A stretch of 64,000 nucleotides of DNA from Chryseobacterium sp. KACC 21268 (GTDB taxonomy: Bacteria > Bacteroidota > Bacteroidia > Flavobacteriales > Weeksellaceae), in NCBI GenBank assembly GCA_028736075.1, contig CP117875.1:3348001-3412000 (forward strand). Direction: 5' to 3'. Positions 24,664 through 33,644 of the stretch are shown here, in pieces. The first letter of the stretch is position 1. Every line of letters starts with the position of its first letter. The position numbers and the translations under genes were made by a program. The notes under the pieces were generated by a model. The model saw nothing but the letters and a program-made list of their open reading frames with translations. It searched no databases and had not been told where the DNA came from.

Positions 24664-26088
24664 TTAATGTCCAGACTTAGCTTCAGAATCCTGTTTCACG
24701 TGCCCCAGATATTTGGTGCAATACGCTCCGAAGATCAGGATAAACAAGTAACAGAACACAGGGATCACAAAGGAATGCTGAACGCCAAACTGATCCGCCA
24801 AGTAACCTTGGAAAATGGGAACAATAGCACCTCCTAAGATGGCCATTACGACCAAAGAAGAACCTTGGCTGGTATATTTTCCTAAACCGGAAATTGCCAA
24901 CGTGTAGATATTAGAGAACATGATCGAGTTGAAGATCCCAATTCCCAAAATGCTGTACATTGCCAGCTCGCCGTGGTTCAGCATCGCTGAGATCAATAGC
25001 AGAACGTTGATCCCTGCAAAGATAGAAAGGGTTCTTGCTGGAGCAGATTTTCCGATGAAGAACGCAACGAAATTTAAAGCAATAAATACCAGGAAGAAAC
25101 TGATCTGTGCAAACGTCAGATTCACAATACTGAAAATCACTAAGAAAACAGCAATGGCTGCACCCAACATATAGATGGCTTTTTTGCCTTGGCTGATAGA
25201 ATGATTCAGAGAAATCGCACCCAGAAAACGCCCGATCATCGCACCGCCCCAATACAGTGCTAAATAGTTTTTGCTCACAACCTCGGAAAGGTTCATCACT
25301 TGTGGTTGTTCCAGAAAGCTGATGATAAAACTTCCTACCGCTACTTCGCCACCTACATAGCAGAACATCGCGAAAACACCGAACTTCAGGTGGTTGTATT
25401 TCAAGGCACCATAACCTTTCACGATCTCTTCGCCTTTCACCTGAAAGTCGGGAAGCTTCACTCTAGAGATCAACAAAGCGACCAACAACAGGATCCCGGC
25501 AAAAATCAGATATGGAATTTTTGTTGCTGCTGCGGAGAAAGAACCATCAGGTGCGGAGAATAATTCGAAAATTAAATGTCCTCCCAAAACCGGTGCAATG
25601 GTTGTCCCGAAGGCGTTGAAAGCCTGCGTCATATTCAGTCGGCTGGACGCGGAATCTTCCGGACCCAACAGTGAAACGTAAGCATTGGCCGTAATCTGCA
25701 ATACCGTAAAACCCAGGCCTAAGATAAACAAAGCGCCTAAGAACAACGGATACGAAGATAAACTCGCCGCCGGATAAAACAAAACGCAACCAAAAGCTGC
25801 AAGGAAAATCCCGAATAGAATTCCTTTCTTGTATCCTACTTTATCGATGGGGTCACCCTGCGTGGTTGAAATTAAAAAGTAAATTAATGAGCCTATAAAA
25901 TAAGCACCAAAGAAACAGAACTGTACCAACATCGACTGGAAGAAGGTCAGATTGAAAAGCTGTTTCAGGTAAGGAATCAGGATGTCATTCATACACGTGA
26001 TGAATCCCCACATAAAAAATAAAAGCGTAATGGTAATCAAAGGGATGGTATAGTTCCTCTTCGATTGTGCGTCATTCGTCATAATCAT
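24664..26088 (-). CDS. Sugar MFS transporter, FucP/GluP (glucose/galactose) family
   Basis: A 474-residue 12-helix H+-symporter of the FHS family. The N-terminal PLITITLLFFMWGFITCMND and NDILIPYLKQLFNLTFFQ are the family hallmarks, followed by a GYKKGILFGIFLAAFGC loop. The start is probably the second Met (MTNDAQSK) two codons in. It should take up glucose, galactose or fucose. It is the last gene of the minus-strand sugar locus that also holds two GH3 enzymes, which suggests it imports the freed sugar. A 196-bp gap with inverted repeats separates it from the GH3 gene. Confidence 0.9.
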   Translation of the reverse strand: MIMTNDAQSKRNYTIPLITITLLFFMWGFITCMNDILIPYLKQLFNLTFFQSMLVQFCFFGAYFIGSLIYFLISTTQGDPIDKVGYKKGILFGIFLAAFGCVLFYPAASLSSYPLFLGALFILGLGFTVLQITANAYVSLLGPEDSASSRLNMTQAFNAFGTTIAPVLGGHLIFELFSAPDGSFSAAATKIPYLIFAGILLLVALLISRVKLPDFQVKGEEIVKGYGALKYNHLKFGVFAMFCYVGGEVAVGSFIISFLEQPQVMNLSEVVSKNYLALYWGGAMIGRFLGAISLNHSISQGKKAIYMLGAAIAVFLVIFSIVNLTFAQISFFLVFIALNFVAFFIGKSAPARTLSIFAGINVLLLISAMLNHGELAMYSILGIGIFNSIMFSNIYTLAISGLGKYTSQGSSLVVMAILGGAIVPIFQGYLADQFGVQHSFVIPVFCYLFILIFGAYCTKYLGHVKQDSEAKSGH

Positions 26089-26204
26089 TCAGTTTAAAAA
26101 TAAAGAGGCTAAAGATAGCCTCTTTTGTTGATAATTGCTTATTTTGAGACAATAATTTGTCATTAAAAATTGAACATTTGTTTTCAAAATTCCATTAAAT
26201 TATT

Positions 26205-26290
26205 TTCCCCTTCCCTAAAGGGTGTAATTTTCAGGAGAATTTTACTCCCTTTAGGATTGGGGTAAAGAAAATTCTCCTGAAAATTTAAGG
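26205..26290. repeat. Nested inverted repeats between GH3 and MFS genes
   Basis: Arms CCTAAAGGG/CCCTTTAGG enclose AATTTTCAGGAGAATTTT (26226-26243). That element has an exact reverse complement at 26268-26285, which overlaps the GH3 stop. It probably ends GH3 transcription. Confidence 0.75.
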
Positions 26291-28744
26291 TCTTAAATCT
26301 TCAAACTTTGTATCTGCAGGGAAAACGTGCTGTACTTTTTCAACCACGAGTTCTTTTGGTAGCGAGAAATCTGCAGTTTGTTTAATGTCTAACGAAGACG
26401 CTCCCAAAGACACTTTATAATTTCCTGCTTCCGCAACCCAAGCGGATTTTGCGGTGATATAAGAAGCCAAATCTTTAGGATTCAAAGTCAAGGTGATGGT
26501 TTGAGATTCTCCGGGTTTCAAATCTTTTGTTTTGGCATAGGCTTTCAGCTCAGATTTTGGTTTGTCGATGGATTGGTTAGGTGCAGAAAGATATAATTCT
26601 ACAACTTCTTTTCCGGCGACTTTTCCGGTATTTTTAACTTCAATTGTTACCTCTAAATTATTATTGAAAGTTTTAGAATTCAGTTTTAAATTACTATAAG
26701 CAAAATCTGTATAAGATTTACCGAAACCAAATTCATAAGATGGTCTCACATTGAAGGTATTGAAATAACGGTACCCGACATAAACACCTTCTTCATACGT
26801 CACCTCTTTAGGATTATCCGCAGGAATTCCCGGGAAATTCTTTGCTGATGCGTGGTCTGAATAATTGACGGGGAAAGTCATTGTCAGTTTTCCCGAAGGA
26901 TTTACTTTTCCTGAAACGACGTCAGCTACGGAATGTCCGCCTTCCTGACCTGGTTGCCAAGCCAAAAGAATCGCATCGACTTTGTCTTTCCAGGACGCAG
27001 TTTCAATAACACCACCAATATTTAAAATTACCACCACTTTTTTTCCTTTAGCGTGGAACGCTTTGGAGATTTTGTCCAGCATTTCGATTTCTTCCGTTGC
27101 CAGATTGAAATCCTCGTTCACTACTCTATCGCCGCCTTCTCCTGAGTTTCTTCCTAAAGTTACAAAAGCGATTTCAGAAGTTTCTGCTTTTTTAGCCAGG
27201 AAAGCGTCGTCCATTTTCATTTCAGCCAGTCTTCCCGGAAGTGCTAAAATGCCTCTTGCTTTTCGGCTTTCTTTTTCGGCAGTTGCTTCTTTTTCAGCGA
27301 AAGGTTTGTACAAATCAACCAATTCTTTGTCCAGTTTGTAACCTGCAGAATTTAAACCTTCCAAAAGGGAAACCGTATGTTTGTTGTTCACACTTCCACT
27401 TCCTGTTCCGCCTGTAATCCAGGCATAAGAAGTTACTCCGAATAATGAAACTTCCTTCTGTTTATCGGTAAAAGGCAATGCATTTTTTTCATTTTTAAGC
27501 AAAACCATTCCTTCTGCTGCCGCGTTTCTCGTTACCTCTGCGTGTTCAACCAAGTTTGGTTTGTCGCTGTATTTGTACTGTGCGAAAGTTGGCGTTTTGA
27601 ATATGTATTCCAAGATTCTTTTCGCATTCAAGTTTGCTACTTCCTGAGACAATTTACCGGTATTTAAAGCTTCCAACAATACTTTTTTCTGCGCTGGAAT
27701 TCCCGGCATTAACAGGTCATTTCCTGCATTCATTTGTTTGACCACATCAGAAAGTCCGCCATCTTTAATCGATTCAAATCCCGGAAAACCTCCAAACCAG
27801 TCGGTCATTACGATTCCTTTGAAATCCCATTCATTTCTTAAAACCTGAGTCAGTAAATCTTTAGAATCTGAAGTGTAAACGCCGTTCAGTTTGTTGTAAG
27901 ACGACATTACCGTCCAGGGCTGAGATTCTTTAACAGTAATTTCAAAATTTCTCAGATATAATTCTCTCATTGCTCTTTCGGAAACGTGAGCGTTGATTGT
28001 CAAACGGTTGGTTTCCTCATTGTTCGCAGCGAAATGTTTGATGGAAGTTCCGACACCCTGAGATTGAATTCCATTCACAATAGCAGCCGCAGTTTTACCG
28101 GAAATTAATGGGTCTTCGGAATAATATTCGAAATTTCTTCCGTTCAATGGATTTCTCTGAATGTTCAAAGCCGGAGCCAAAAGAACATCGACTCCATATT
28201 CCTTCACTTCATTTCCCATTGCTTTTCCAACTTTTTCCAGCAAATCTTTATTCCAGGTTGAAGCTAAAGCTGTTCCCACTGGAAATGCCGTTGCATAATA
28301 CGTTTTTGAATCATTATCTCTCGTTGGCTGAATTCTCAAACCAGCAGGTCCATCCGCAACAATCGTCGCCGGAATTCCAAATCTGTCGAAAGAATCTGTT
28401 CCACCGGCAGCTCCGGGAACCAAACCTTGTTTTGAATCTCCGACAGGACCTGTCAGCACTTCGATTCCGGGCATTCCGGTTCCGATTAAGAGATTGACCT
28501 TTTCTTCGTTGGTCATTTGCCTGATAATGGCGTCGATTCTTTTGTCAACAGAAAGTCTTGTGTCTTCCCAAACATCTAATTTCCCGTTGTTGTTGGAATC
28601 TTTAAATGTTTTTCCGTCAACCGTTACCGTTGCATTTTTAGTCTGAGCCTTCGCAAACGACGATGCAGCCAATAAAGCCAGGAATAATCCTGAATATTTT
28701 GCTTTCTGAGAAAGTCCTATCAGCGTTGATATATTCTTCTGCAT
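26285..28744 (-). CDS. Glycoside hydrolase family 3, beta-glucosidase type
   Basis: An 819-residue exported enzyme. The signal peptide ends near SSFAKAQ (about 33). Residues 42-66 hold DGKTFKDSNNNGKLDVWED, an EF-hand-like Asp/Asn loop shared with the other GH3 here. The GH3 barrel has KHFAANNEE (KH near 236), SYNKLNG and the nucleophile Asp315 in GIVMTDWFGG. The second domain carries LNIGGVIETASWKDKVDAIL, and the C-terminal fibronectin III-like domain follows (TYEEGVYVGYRYFN). It would split beta-glucosides in the periplasm. The upstream neighbour is 13 bp away, so they form one operon. Confidence 0.92.
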   Translation of the reverse strand: MQKNISTLIGLSQKAKYSGLFLALLAASSFAKAQTKNATVTVDGKTFKDSNNNGKLDVWEDTRLSVDKRIDAIIRQMTNEEKVNLLIGTGMPGIEVLTGPVGDSKQGLVPGAAGGTDSFDRFGIPATIVADGPAGLRIQPTRDNDSKTYYATAFPVGTALASTWNKDLLEKVGKAMGNEVKEYGVDVLLAPALNIQRNPLNGRNFEYYSEDPLISGKTAAAIVNGIQSQGVGTSIKHFAANNEETNRLTINAHVSERAMRELYLRNFEITVKESQPWTVMSSYNKLNGVYTSDSKDLLTQVLRNEWDFKGIVMTDWFGGFPGFESIKDGGLSDVVKQMNAGNDLLMPGIPAQKKVLLEALNTGKLSQEVANLNAKRILEYIFKTPTFAQYKYSDKPNLVEHAEVTRNAAAEGMVLLKNEKNALPFTDKQKEVSLFGVTSYAWITGGTGSGSVNNKHTVSLLEGLNSAGYKLDKELVDLYKPFAEKEATAEKESRKARGILALPGRLAEMKMDDAFLAKKAETSEIAFVTLGRNSGEGGDRVVNEDFNLATEEIEMLDKISKAFHAKGKKVVVILNIGGVIETASWKDKVDAILLAWQPGQEGGHSVADVVSGKVNPSGKLTMTFPVNYSDHASAKNFPGIPADNPKEVTYEEGVYVGYRYFNTFNVRPSYEFGFGKSYTDFAYSNLKLNSKTFNNNLEVTIEVKNTGKVAGKEVVELYLSAPNQSIDKPKSELKAYAKTKDLKPGESQTITLTLNPKDLASYITAKSAWVAEAGNYKVSLGASSLDIKQTADFSLPKELVVEKVQHVFPADTKFEDLRP

Positions 28745-28757
28745 AATTCTATATTTT

Positions 28758-29786
28758 TTACTTTTTGTTATTGAATAATTTTAGTTTTGAGTAGAAATCT
28801 TCGAACATCAGTCGGGTATCGAGTTGGGTGTAGACTCTGATGTTTCTTCGTTTCGGATTGTCTTCGTAAAGTCCGCTGTCATTGATTTTAGGAGCATTTT
28901 TAATGACATAAGAACTTGATGACGGGTCGGCTTCAAATGATGATTGTAAAGCTGTCAGCAAAACCAACGGTGAATCTCCCATTATGTAAGTCTCCCCGAT
29001 TTTCAGATTGAATTTTTGAACCATTTCCATTAAATCTTCAATCTTTTTGGTTAAATAAGCTCCAGTTTTTCCTTCAGGATTAACTTTCGTTAGGAGTTCT
29101 GCGTAAGACATCAAAGTTTGTCGATAGGCATTCCTCGGAATTTGCCAAATGTTTAAATTCGATTCGTTGAAAACAACCTGTGCTGCTTTGATATCGATTC
29201 CAAGATTGTATTCCAAAGGTGTGTAACCAGGAGGTGGCGTTGCCAAATCGGGATATTCCGGACCTCCAATCCAAACGACAACAATTTTGTCTGCGATTTT
29301 TGGTTCAATTAGGTAAGCACTTGCCACTTCCGTCAAACCTGCACCGCAAACTACGAACAAAGGGTTCTTTTCATCTGCTTTCATCGCTTCTGCAACGATG
29401 GCTTTTGCACCTTCGGAAATATTGGGTGTTTTCAAATCCGTCAATGGGGCATTGGAACCTTGCAGAACGTTGAATCTGTTTTTTAAATTCATTACTTCCA
29501 AAGTTTCGTTGATTTTCTTCACCGCATTTTCCGCGGTAATATTTGATTTATCAAACGGGTCGCCTGCTTTCAGATGAGAACCGATAATTCCTCTAATTTC
29601 TGTAGAAGGCGAAAGAATCTGATGAACGAGCTGAAATAAACCATCCGGGTCGCCACCAAAATCATTGTTGACGATGACGCGATAGCGAGGTTTTACGTAT
29701 TTGTCCATTTCTGAAATCACGGGAGGCGACTGTGCGGACACAGCCACTGCCGCGAAAAAAGAAGCAATATTAAAAAATGATTTCAT
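28758..29786 (-). CDS. Exported nucleoside hydrolase-like protein
   Basis: A 342-residue protein with signal peptide MKSFFNIASFFAAVAVSAQ; the ATG at 29786 is preferred over one 108 bp upstream because it starts the signal. The motif VNNDFGGDPDGLFQL (Asp42, Asp46, Asp48) corresponds to the Ca-binding D-x-G-x-D-D of inosine-uridine nucleoside hydrolases. VVWIGGPEYPD and a second Asp-rich end (TYIMGDSPLVLLTALQ) fit the family. It may cleave N-ribosidic bonds or a related glycoside. It sits 13 bp upstream of a GH3 gene in a sugar locus, which is unusual for such enzymes. Confidence 0.8.
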   Translation of the reverse strand: MKSFFNIASFFAAVAVSAQSPPVISEMDKYVKPRYRVIVNNDFGGDPDGLFQLVHQILSPSTEIRGIIGSHLKAGDPFDKSNITAENAVKKINETLEVMNLKNRFNVLQGSNAPLTDLKTPNISEGAKAIVAEAMKADEKNPLFVVCGAGLTEVASAYLIEPKIADKIVVVWIGGPEYPDLATPPPGYTPLEYNLGIDIKAAQVVFNESNLNIWQIPRNAYRQTLMSYAELLTKVNPEGKTGAYLTKKIEDLMEMVQKFNLKIGETYIMGDSPLVLLTALQSSFEADPSSSSYVIKNAPKINDSGLYEDNPKRRNIRVYTQLDTRLMFEDFYSKLKLFNNKK

Positions 29787-29798
29787 TATTTTATTTTT

Positions 29799-29962
29799 AA
29801 CCACAAAAGTTTTTAACACATTAGTCACATTAGATTTAAGTTTTAAAACTTTGAAAATAAAAGAACACATTAGTCGAAAATCAAAGATTTTCAAAAGGTT
29901 TTATGCTCTTTAAAAAGTTTAGTGTTCAAACTTTACAATCAAAAAAGCTTTTGTGACTTTTG
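29799..29962. repeat. AT-rich inverted repeat AACCACAAAAG … CTTTTGTG, copy 1
   Basis: Left arm AACCACAAAAGT at 29799 and right arm CTTTTGTGACTTTTG at 29948-29962. A better-preserved copy with 20-bp perfect arms is at 48541-48675. It fills much of the gap between the esterase and nucleoside hydrolase genes. Confidence 0.7.
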
Positions 29963-30010
29963 ACTTCGTCGAATCTTCGATTTGTGGTTTATATTTTGAG
30001 TTTAAATATT

Positions 30011-30889
30011 TTATAAAAACTTGTGGAATTTCAGCCAGTCTAAATACACATCAGACCATTTGTCAACAGGAAGATTCTGTTTTCCCATTCCGAAGCCGTG
30101 ACCGCCTTTTTCGTAGATGTGAAGTTCGGTGGGTTGTCCTGCTTCGAGCCATTTACTGTACAGCAAAACTGATTTTGGAGCCAGTTTCAACTGGTCATCA
30201 CTTGCAGCACAAATGAACATTGGAAGAGATGCTTTTGGAATTTCAGTATCTAAAATCTCCTGACTTGGTCCGCCGTAAATAGAAGCTGCGAAGTTGGGTA
30301 ACGTTGAAGCATCTTTGCTGTGAAGAACGCTTTCCAAAATGACACTTGCACCTGCAGAAAATCCGATAACGCCCAATTTATAAGGATTGATGTTCAGTTC
30401 TTTTGCGTGGGTTCTGATGTAGGAAATTGCAGTTTTGATGTCCTCGCCTGCCATTACCTTGATAGGAGCTGTATTTGCATCAAAAGCTTTTCGGTCTTTG
30501 ATGTTTTCCATCATTTCTTTGGCCGGGTCGTTGGATTTTGTTTCCAATAATCTGTATTTTAAAACGACTGCTGTGATTCCGTTTTCTGCTAATTTTTTGG
30601 CGACATCAATTCCTTCCCGGTTGATGGATAAACTTTGGAAGCCTCCACCCGGAGCAATGACAATTACTGTTCCGTTGGCTTTTGATTTATCGGCTTCGAA
30701 CAATAACATTGAAGGTTGTGCGACGTTGAAAACGACTTCGGTTTTGAACAATTCATTGAATTGCTGTGCTTCTTTCTGCGTCCAGTTTTCTGTTCCCGGC
30801 GCTTTTCCTTTGTATAATGGAATTGATTTTTGAGCGTTGATGGTGCTTAATCCTAAAAGGAATGCACTTGCTATGATTAATTTTTTCAT
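30011..30889 (-). CDS. Exported alpha/beta-hydrolase (esterase, acetyl-xylan-esterase-like)
   Basis: A 292-residue secreted hydrolase. The signal peptide is MKKLIIASAFLLGLSTINAQ. The oxyanion segment is IAPGGGFQSLS (about 78-88), the nucleophile Ser178 sits in GFSAGAS, the acid is probably Asp231 or Asp232 (ASDDQLKL), and His264 lies in GGHGFGMG. The form matches the BD-FAE/Axe-like family that removes acyl groups from sugars. It lies in the sugar locus between the nucleoside hydrolase and second GH3. Its 450-bp upstream gap means it could have its own promoter. Confidence 0.85.
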   Translation of the reverse strand: MKKLIIASAFLLGLSTINAQKSIPLYKGKAPGTENWTQKEAQQFNELFKTEVVFNVAQPSMLLFEADKSKANGTVIVIAPGGGFQSLSINREGIDVAKKLAENGITAVVLKYRLLETKSNDPAKEMMENIKDRKAFDANTAPIKVMAGEDIKTAISYIRTHAKELNINPYKLGVIGFSAGASVILESVLHSKDASTLPNFAASIYGGPSQEILDTEIPKASLPMFICAASDDQLKLAPKSVLLYSKWLEAGQPTELHIYEKGGHGFGMGKQNLPVDKWSDVYLDWLKFHKFL

Positions 30890-31012
30890 TTTGATTTGAT
30901 ATTATTTTTTAATCCCGAAGTTTCGGGACTAAGGTTTTTTTGATTATTAAACTGTTTTTAAGTTCGCAAAGGCGTTCTACTCAGCTAAGACAAACAATTA
31001 GATAACAGTTAG

Positions 31013-31082
31013 TTTGTCATTCCGTAGGAATCTAAGCTCAGTATTTCAAATATCATTGTTGAGATTCCTACGGAATGACAAA
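31013..31082. repeat. Dispersed inverted repeat TTTGTCATTCCGTAGGAATCT, copy B
   Basis: Perfect 21-bp arms at 31013-31033 and 31062-31082, loop 28 bases. Same family as copies at 13799 and 47593. Confidence 0.9.
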
Positions 31083-31125
31083 AATGCCGTTGACTTATCT
31101 CAATAATTTTAGCAGCGAATCACAC

Positions 31126-31262
31126 GCAGCCCGACTTGAGTGGAGCTCTTTTTGTGATTGCGATTGCTGAAAAGTTCAACTTGTTGACTCAGTTTCTTCG
31201 TAATGACAAAAAAGCGAGAATCCTTCGACAAGCTCAGGATAAACTACAGGCGGAAAAGCTGC
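31126..31262 (+). repeat. Dispersed hairpin element, copy 2 of 3
   Basis: Starts GCAGCCCGACTTGAGTGG and ends AGGCGGAAAAGCTGC on the plus strand. The apical part is enlarged relative to copies 1 and 3 and includes CAAAAAAGCGAGAATCCTTC. 137 bp long. Confidence 0.75.
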
Positions 31263-31339
31263 CCAAAATATTCTAATAAAGAAATGAGACCGAACACAAT
31301 GCCCGGTCTCAAGACATCAATTAACCTATTTATGATGAA

Positions 31340-33634
31340 CTATTGCTTATGATATTTTAGAGTTCTGGCATCTTTAATCACACCAGACCAGTTCATTCCG
31401 TACCCGAAATCGTAGTGGTGACCTTCGGAATCTTTGTGCGTTTCCATATCGTAAGGCACGTCTTCTTTCTGCTTTTCAACCGTCGCCATATTCGCAGGCA
31501 TCTGAAGCGGGAGCAATCCTGAAGGTTCGTATTTTCCGGTCACAATATCCACAACTGCCTGATTTGACACGTTGAAATTCATCAGAATTGCGTCTGCGTG
31601 TTTTTCGAATTCATTAAAAATCATCGGCTTGGAAGCTGTGATAGAAACGATAACCGGTTTTCCGTTCATTGCTTTGTACGCATTTTCAATGGCTAACAAA
31701 TCCGTGAAGTTGGTCGCTGTAGATGTTTTGTTTTTGAAGGTTCTGTCGTGTACAGTCGGTGCAACAACAGGGTCTCCTGCTGCGATACTTTTTTCACGGG
31801 CTTCGGTTGCTGTGTACGTTTGGTACTGAAGAGAAATCGGGACATAACCGTTTCCGCCCTCTTTGGCATCAACATCGCTGTAACCGCCTTCTTCACTGTG
31901 CGGACTTTTCACAAAAACCAAGGCAAAATCAGCTTTCGCAGGGTCATCGGTCACATTAAAATGCTGCTTCACTTTTTCGATATCGATAGGATATTCCAAA
32001 GATGGTCCGGTGTAAATCCCCCACCAGTTGAACGTTGCCGGAGAATATCGCTTCGGAATGTAAGCCGTTTTTCTTTCTTTGATGGGAAGAATACTGGCTT
32101 TGTTTTTCAGCATCACGATTGATTTTACCTGAGCTTCGTAACCTGCTTTCATAAATTCAGGATTACCAACGATTTTCTTGGTTTCTTCCGTGTTTACATA
32201 AGGGTTTTCAAACAATCCGGTTCTGAAGAAATTCCTCAGCAAACGAACCGCAGACTGCTCAAATTTTGCACGATACGCTTTTTCGCCGTGTTCTTTCACG
32301 CCCATTTGATAGGCTTCTAAAACAGGAGCTTTGTCGTTGTTTCCTCCAAATTGGTCAACGCCCGCTTCCAAGACTTTGTAATGACGTTCTGCGATGGACA
32401 ATTTTTCTGCGCCCCAAGGTTTTCCGGCAAATCCTCCCGGAGATTTTGGTTCGTCTGCGGTGATGAGCCAATCGGTGCAGACTACGCCGTCGTATTTATA
32501 TTTTCCACGCAGTAAATCGGTGATTAAGTACTTGCTGTAACCGTTTCCAACGTTTTCTCCGTTTTTCGTATCCTGATTGAAACTAATCGTGTAATAAGGC
32601 ATTACCGCAGAAGCTTCTTTGGTTCCGCCATTCAGTTTAAAAGCACCTTCAGTAAAAGGTTTTACGTGATTCTGGAAATTATTTCCCGGATAAACTGCGT
32701 ATTTTCCCATTGCCCAGTGACCGTCGCGACCGCCTTCCTCAGGTCCGCCGCCCGGCCAATGTTTGACCATTGCATTCACACTTTTGTTCCCCCAACCGTT
32801 TTTACTACCGATAGTTGTCTGGAAACCGTCGATGTAACCTCTTCCCAAATCTGCGGTCAACTCTGGACTTTCGCTGAAAACGTAAGCTATTCTGTACCAG
32901 CGAGGTTCTGTTCCCAAATCGATTTGAGGAGATAAAGCGGTTGAAATTCCCAAGGCTCTGTATTCCTGAGCAGCGATATTTCCGAATTTCTTCACCAATT
33001 CCGGGTCGAATGTTGCGCCCATTGCCAAACCATCTGGCCAAAGAGAGATTTGTCCTCCAGCTCCTTCATTGAATTCTGCCGTTACCGTTGCCGAATGTCT
33101 CGGGTCTGTACTGTTGTTGGCAGGAATTCCCAATCCTAAACCTTCGATGTATGCCTGAATATTATTGCTCCATTTTGCTGCGATTTCCGGAGATTCTACT
33201 GTCGTTACCAAGACGTGACGAAGATTATCGTCTTTTAAAAATTTCTTCTGCTGGTCAGTTAAGTCAAAAGCTTTGGCGCCACTTTCTTTGTAGAACATTC
33301 CGTTGTATTTTCCTGCTCTGAAGCCTTCTGCAGGAGCCGGAACAGATTGGTGACCGCTGTATAGCATCAATCCTGCAATCTGTTCAACCGACATTTTTGA
33401 AGCTAAATCTTTGGCTCTTTCGTCCACCGGAAGTCTCCAGTCTTCATATTTGTCAAGCTTTCCGTTTTTGTTTAAATCTTTAAATTTATTTCCTGCAACC
33501 GTCAGGATTTTCACGCCTGAATCTGCAGAATATCCCAAAACCGGACCTTTGGAGTTGGTAACGGTCTGAATGTTTTGTGCAAACGCTGTTATTCCTAAAA
33601 ATAATGCGGCAACATTTAAAACTGTTCTTTTCAT
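31340..33634 (-). CDS. Glycoside hydrolase family 3, atypical branch
   Basis: A 764-residue exported GH3 enzyme. The signal peptide ends ITAFAQ (about 20). Residues 46-68 hold AGNKFKDLNKNGKLDKYEDW, the same Asp/Asn-rich loop as the other GH3. The barrel shows KHWPGGGPEEGGRDGHW at 291 on in place of the commoner KHF…; the nucleophile is Asp388 in GVVCTDWL. A GH3 C-terminal domain follows (KSIVMLKNKASILPIK), but no fibronectin III-like tail is evident. It starts 10 bp after the TonB receptor gene, so the two form an operon. Substrate is unknown. Confidence 0.88.
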   Translation of the reverse strand: MKRTVLNVAALFLGITAFAQNIQTVTNSKGPVLGYSADSGVKILTVAGNKFKDLNKNGKLDKYEDWRLPVDERAKDLASKMSVEQIAGLMLYSGHQSVPAPAEGFRAGKYNGMFYKESGAKAFDLTDQQKKFLKDDNLRHVLVTTVESPEIAAKWSNNIQAYIEGLGLGIPANNSTDPRHSATVTAEFNEGAGGQISLWPDGLAMGATFDPELVKKFGNIAAQEYRALGISTALSPQIDLGTEPRWYRIAYVFSESPELTADLGRGYIDGFQTTIGSKNGWGNKSVNAMVKHWPGGGPEEGGRDGHWAMGKYAVYPGNNFQNHVKPFTEGAFKLNGGTKEASAVMPYYTISFNQDTKNGENVGNGYSKYLITDLLRGKYKYDGVVCTDWLITADEPKSPGGFAGKPWGAEKLSIAERHYKVLEAGVDQFGGNNDKAPVLEAYQMGVKEHGEKAYRAKFEQSAVRLLRNFFRTGLFENPYVNTEETKKIVGNPEFMKAGYEAQVKSIVMLKNKASILPIKERKTAYIPKRYSPATFNWWGIYTGPSLEYPIDIEKVKQHFNVTDDPAKADFALVFVKSPHSEEGGYSDVDAKEGGNGYVPISLQYQTYTATEAREKSIAAGDPVVAPTVHDRTFKNKTSTATNFTDLLAIENAYKAMNGKPVIVSITASKPMIFNEFEKHADAILMNFNVSNQAVVDIVTGKYEPSGLLPLQMPANMATVEKQKEDVPYDMETHKDSEGHHYDFGYGMNWSGVIKDARTLKYHKQ

Positions 33635-33644
33635 TATTAAAATT

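Larger units (their letters stand above)
30890..31339. other. Gene-free gap rich in dispersed repeats
   Basis: A 450-bp gap without a convincing ORF. It holds a hairpin TCCCGAA/TTTCGGGA (about 30912-30928), inverted repeat copy B (31013-31082), hairpin element copy 2 (31126-31262) and AT-rich DNA before the GH3 gene's end, including GACCGAACACAATGCCCGGTC (about 31287-31308), an inverted-repeat terminator candidate. Confidence 0.7.
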
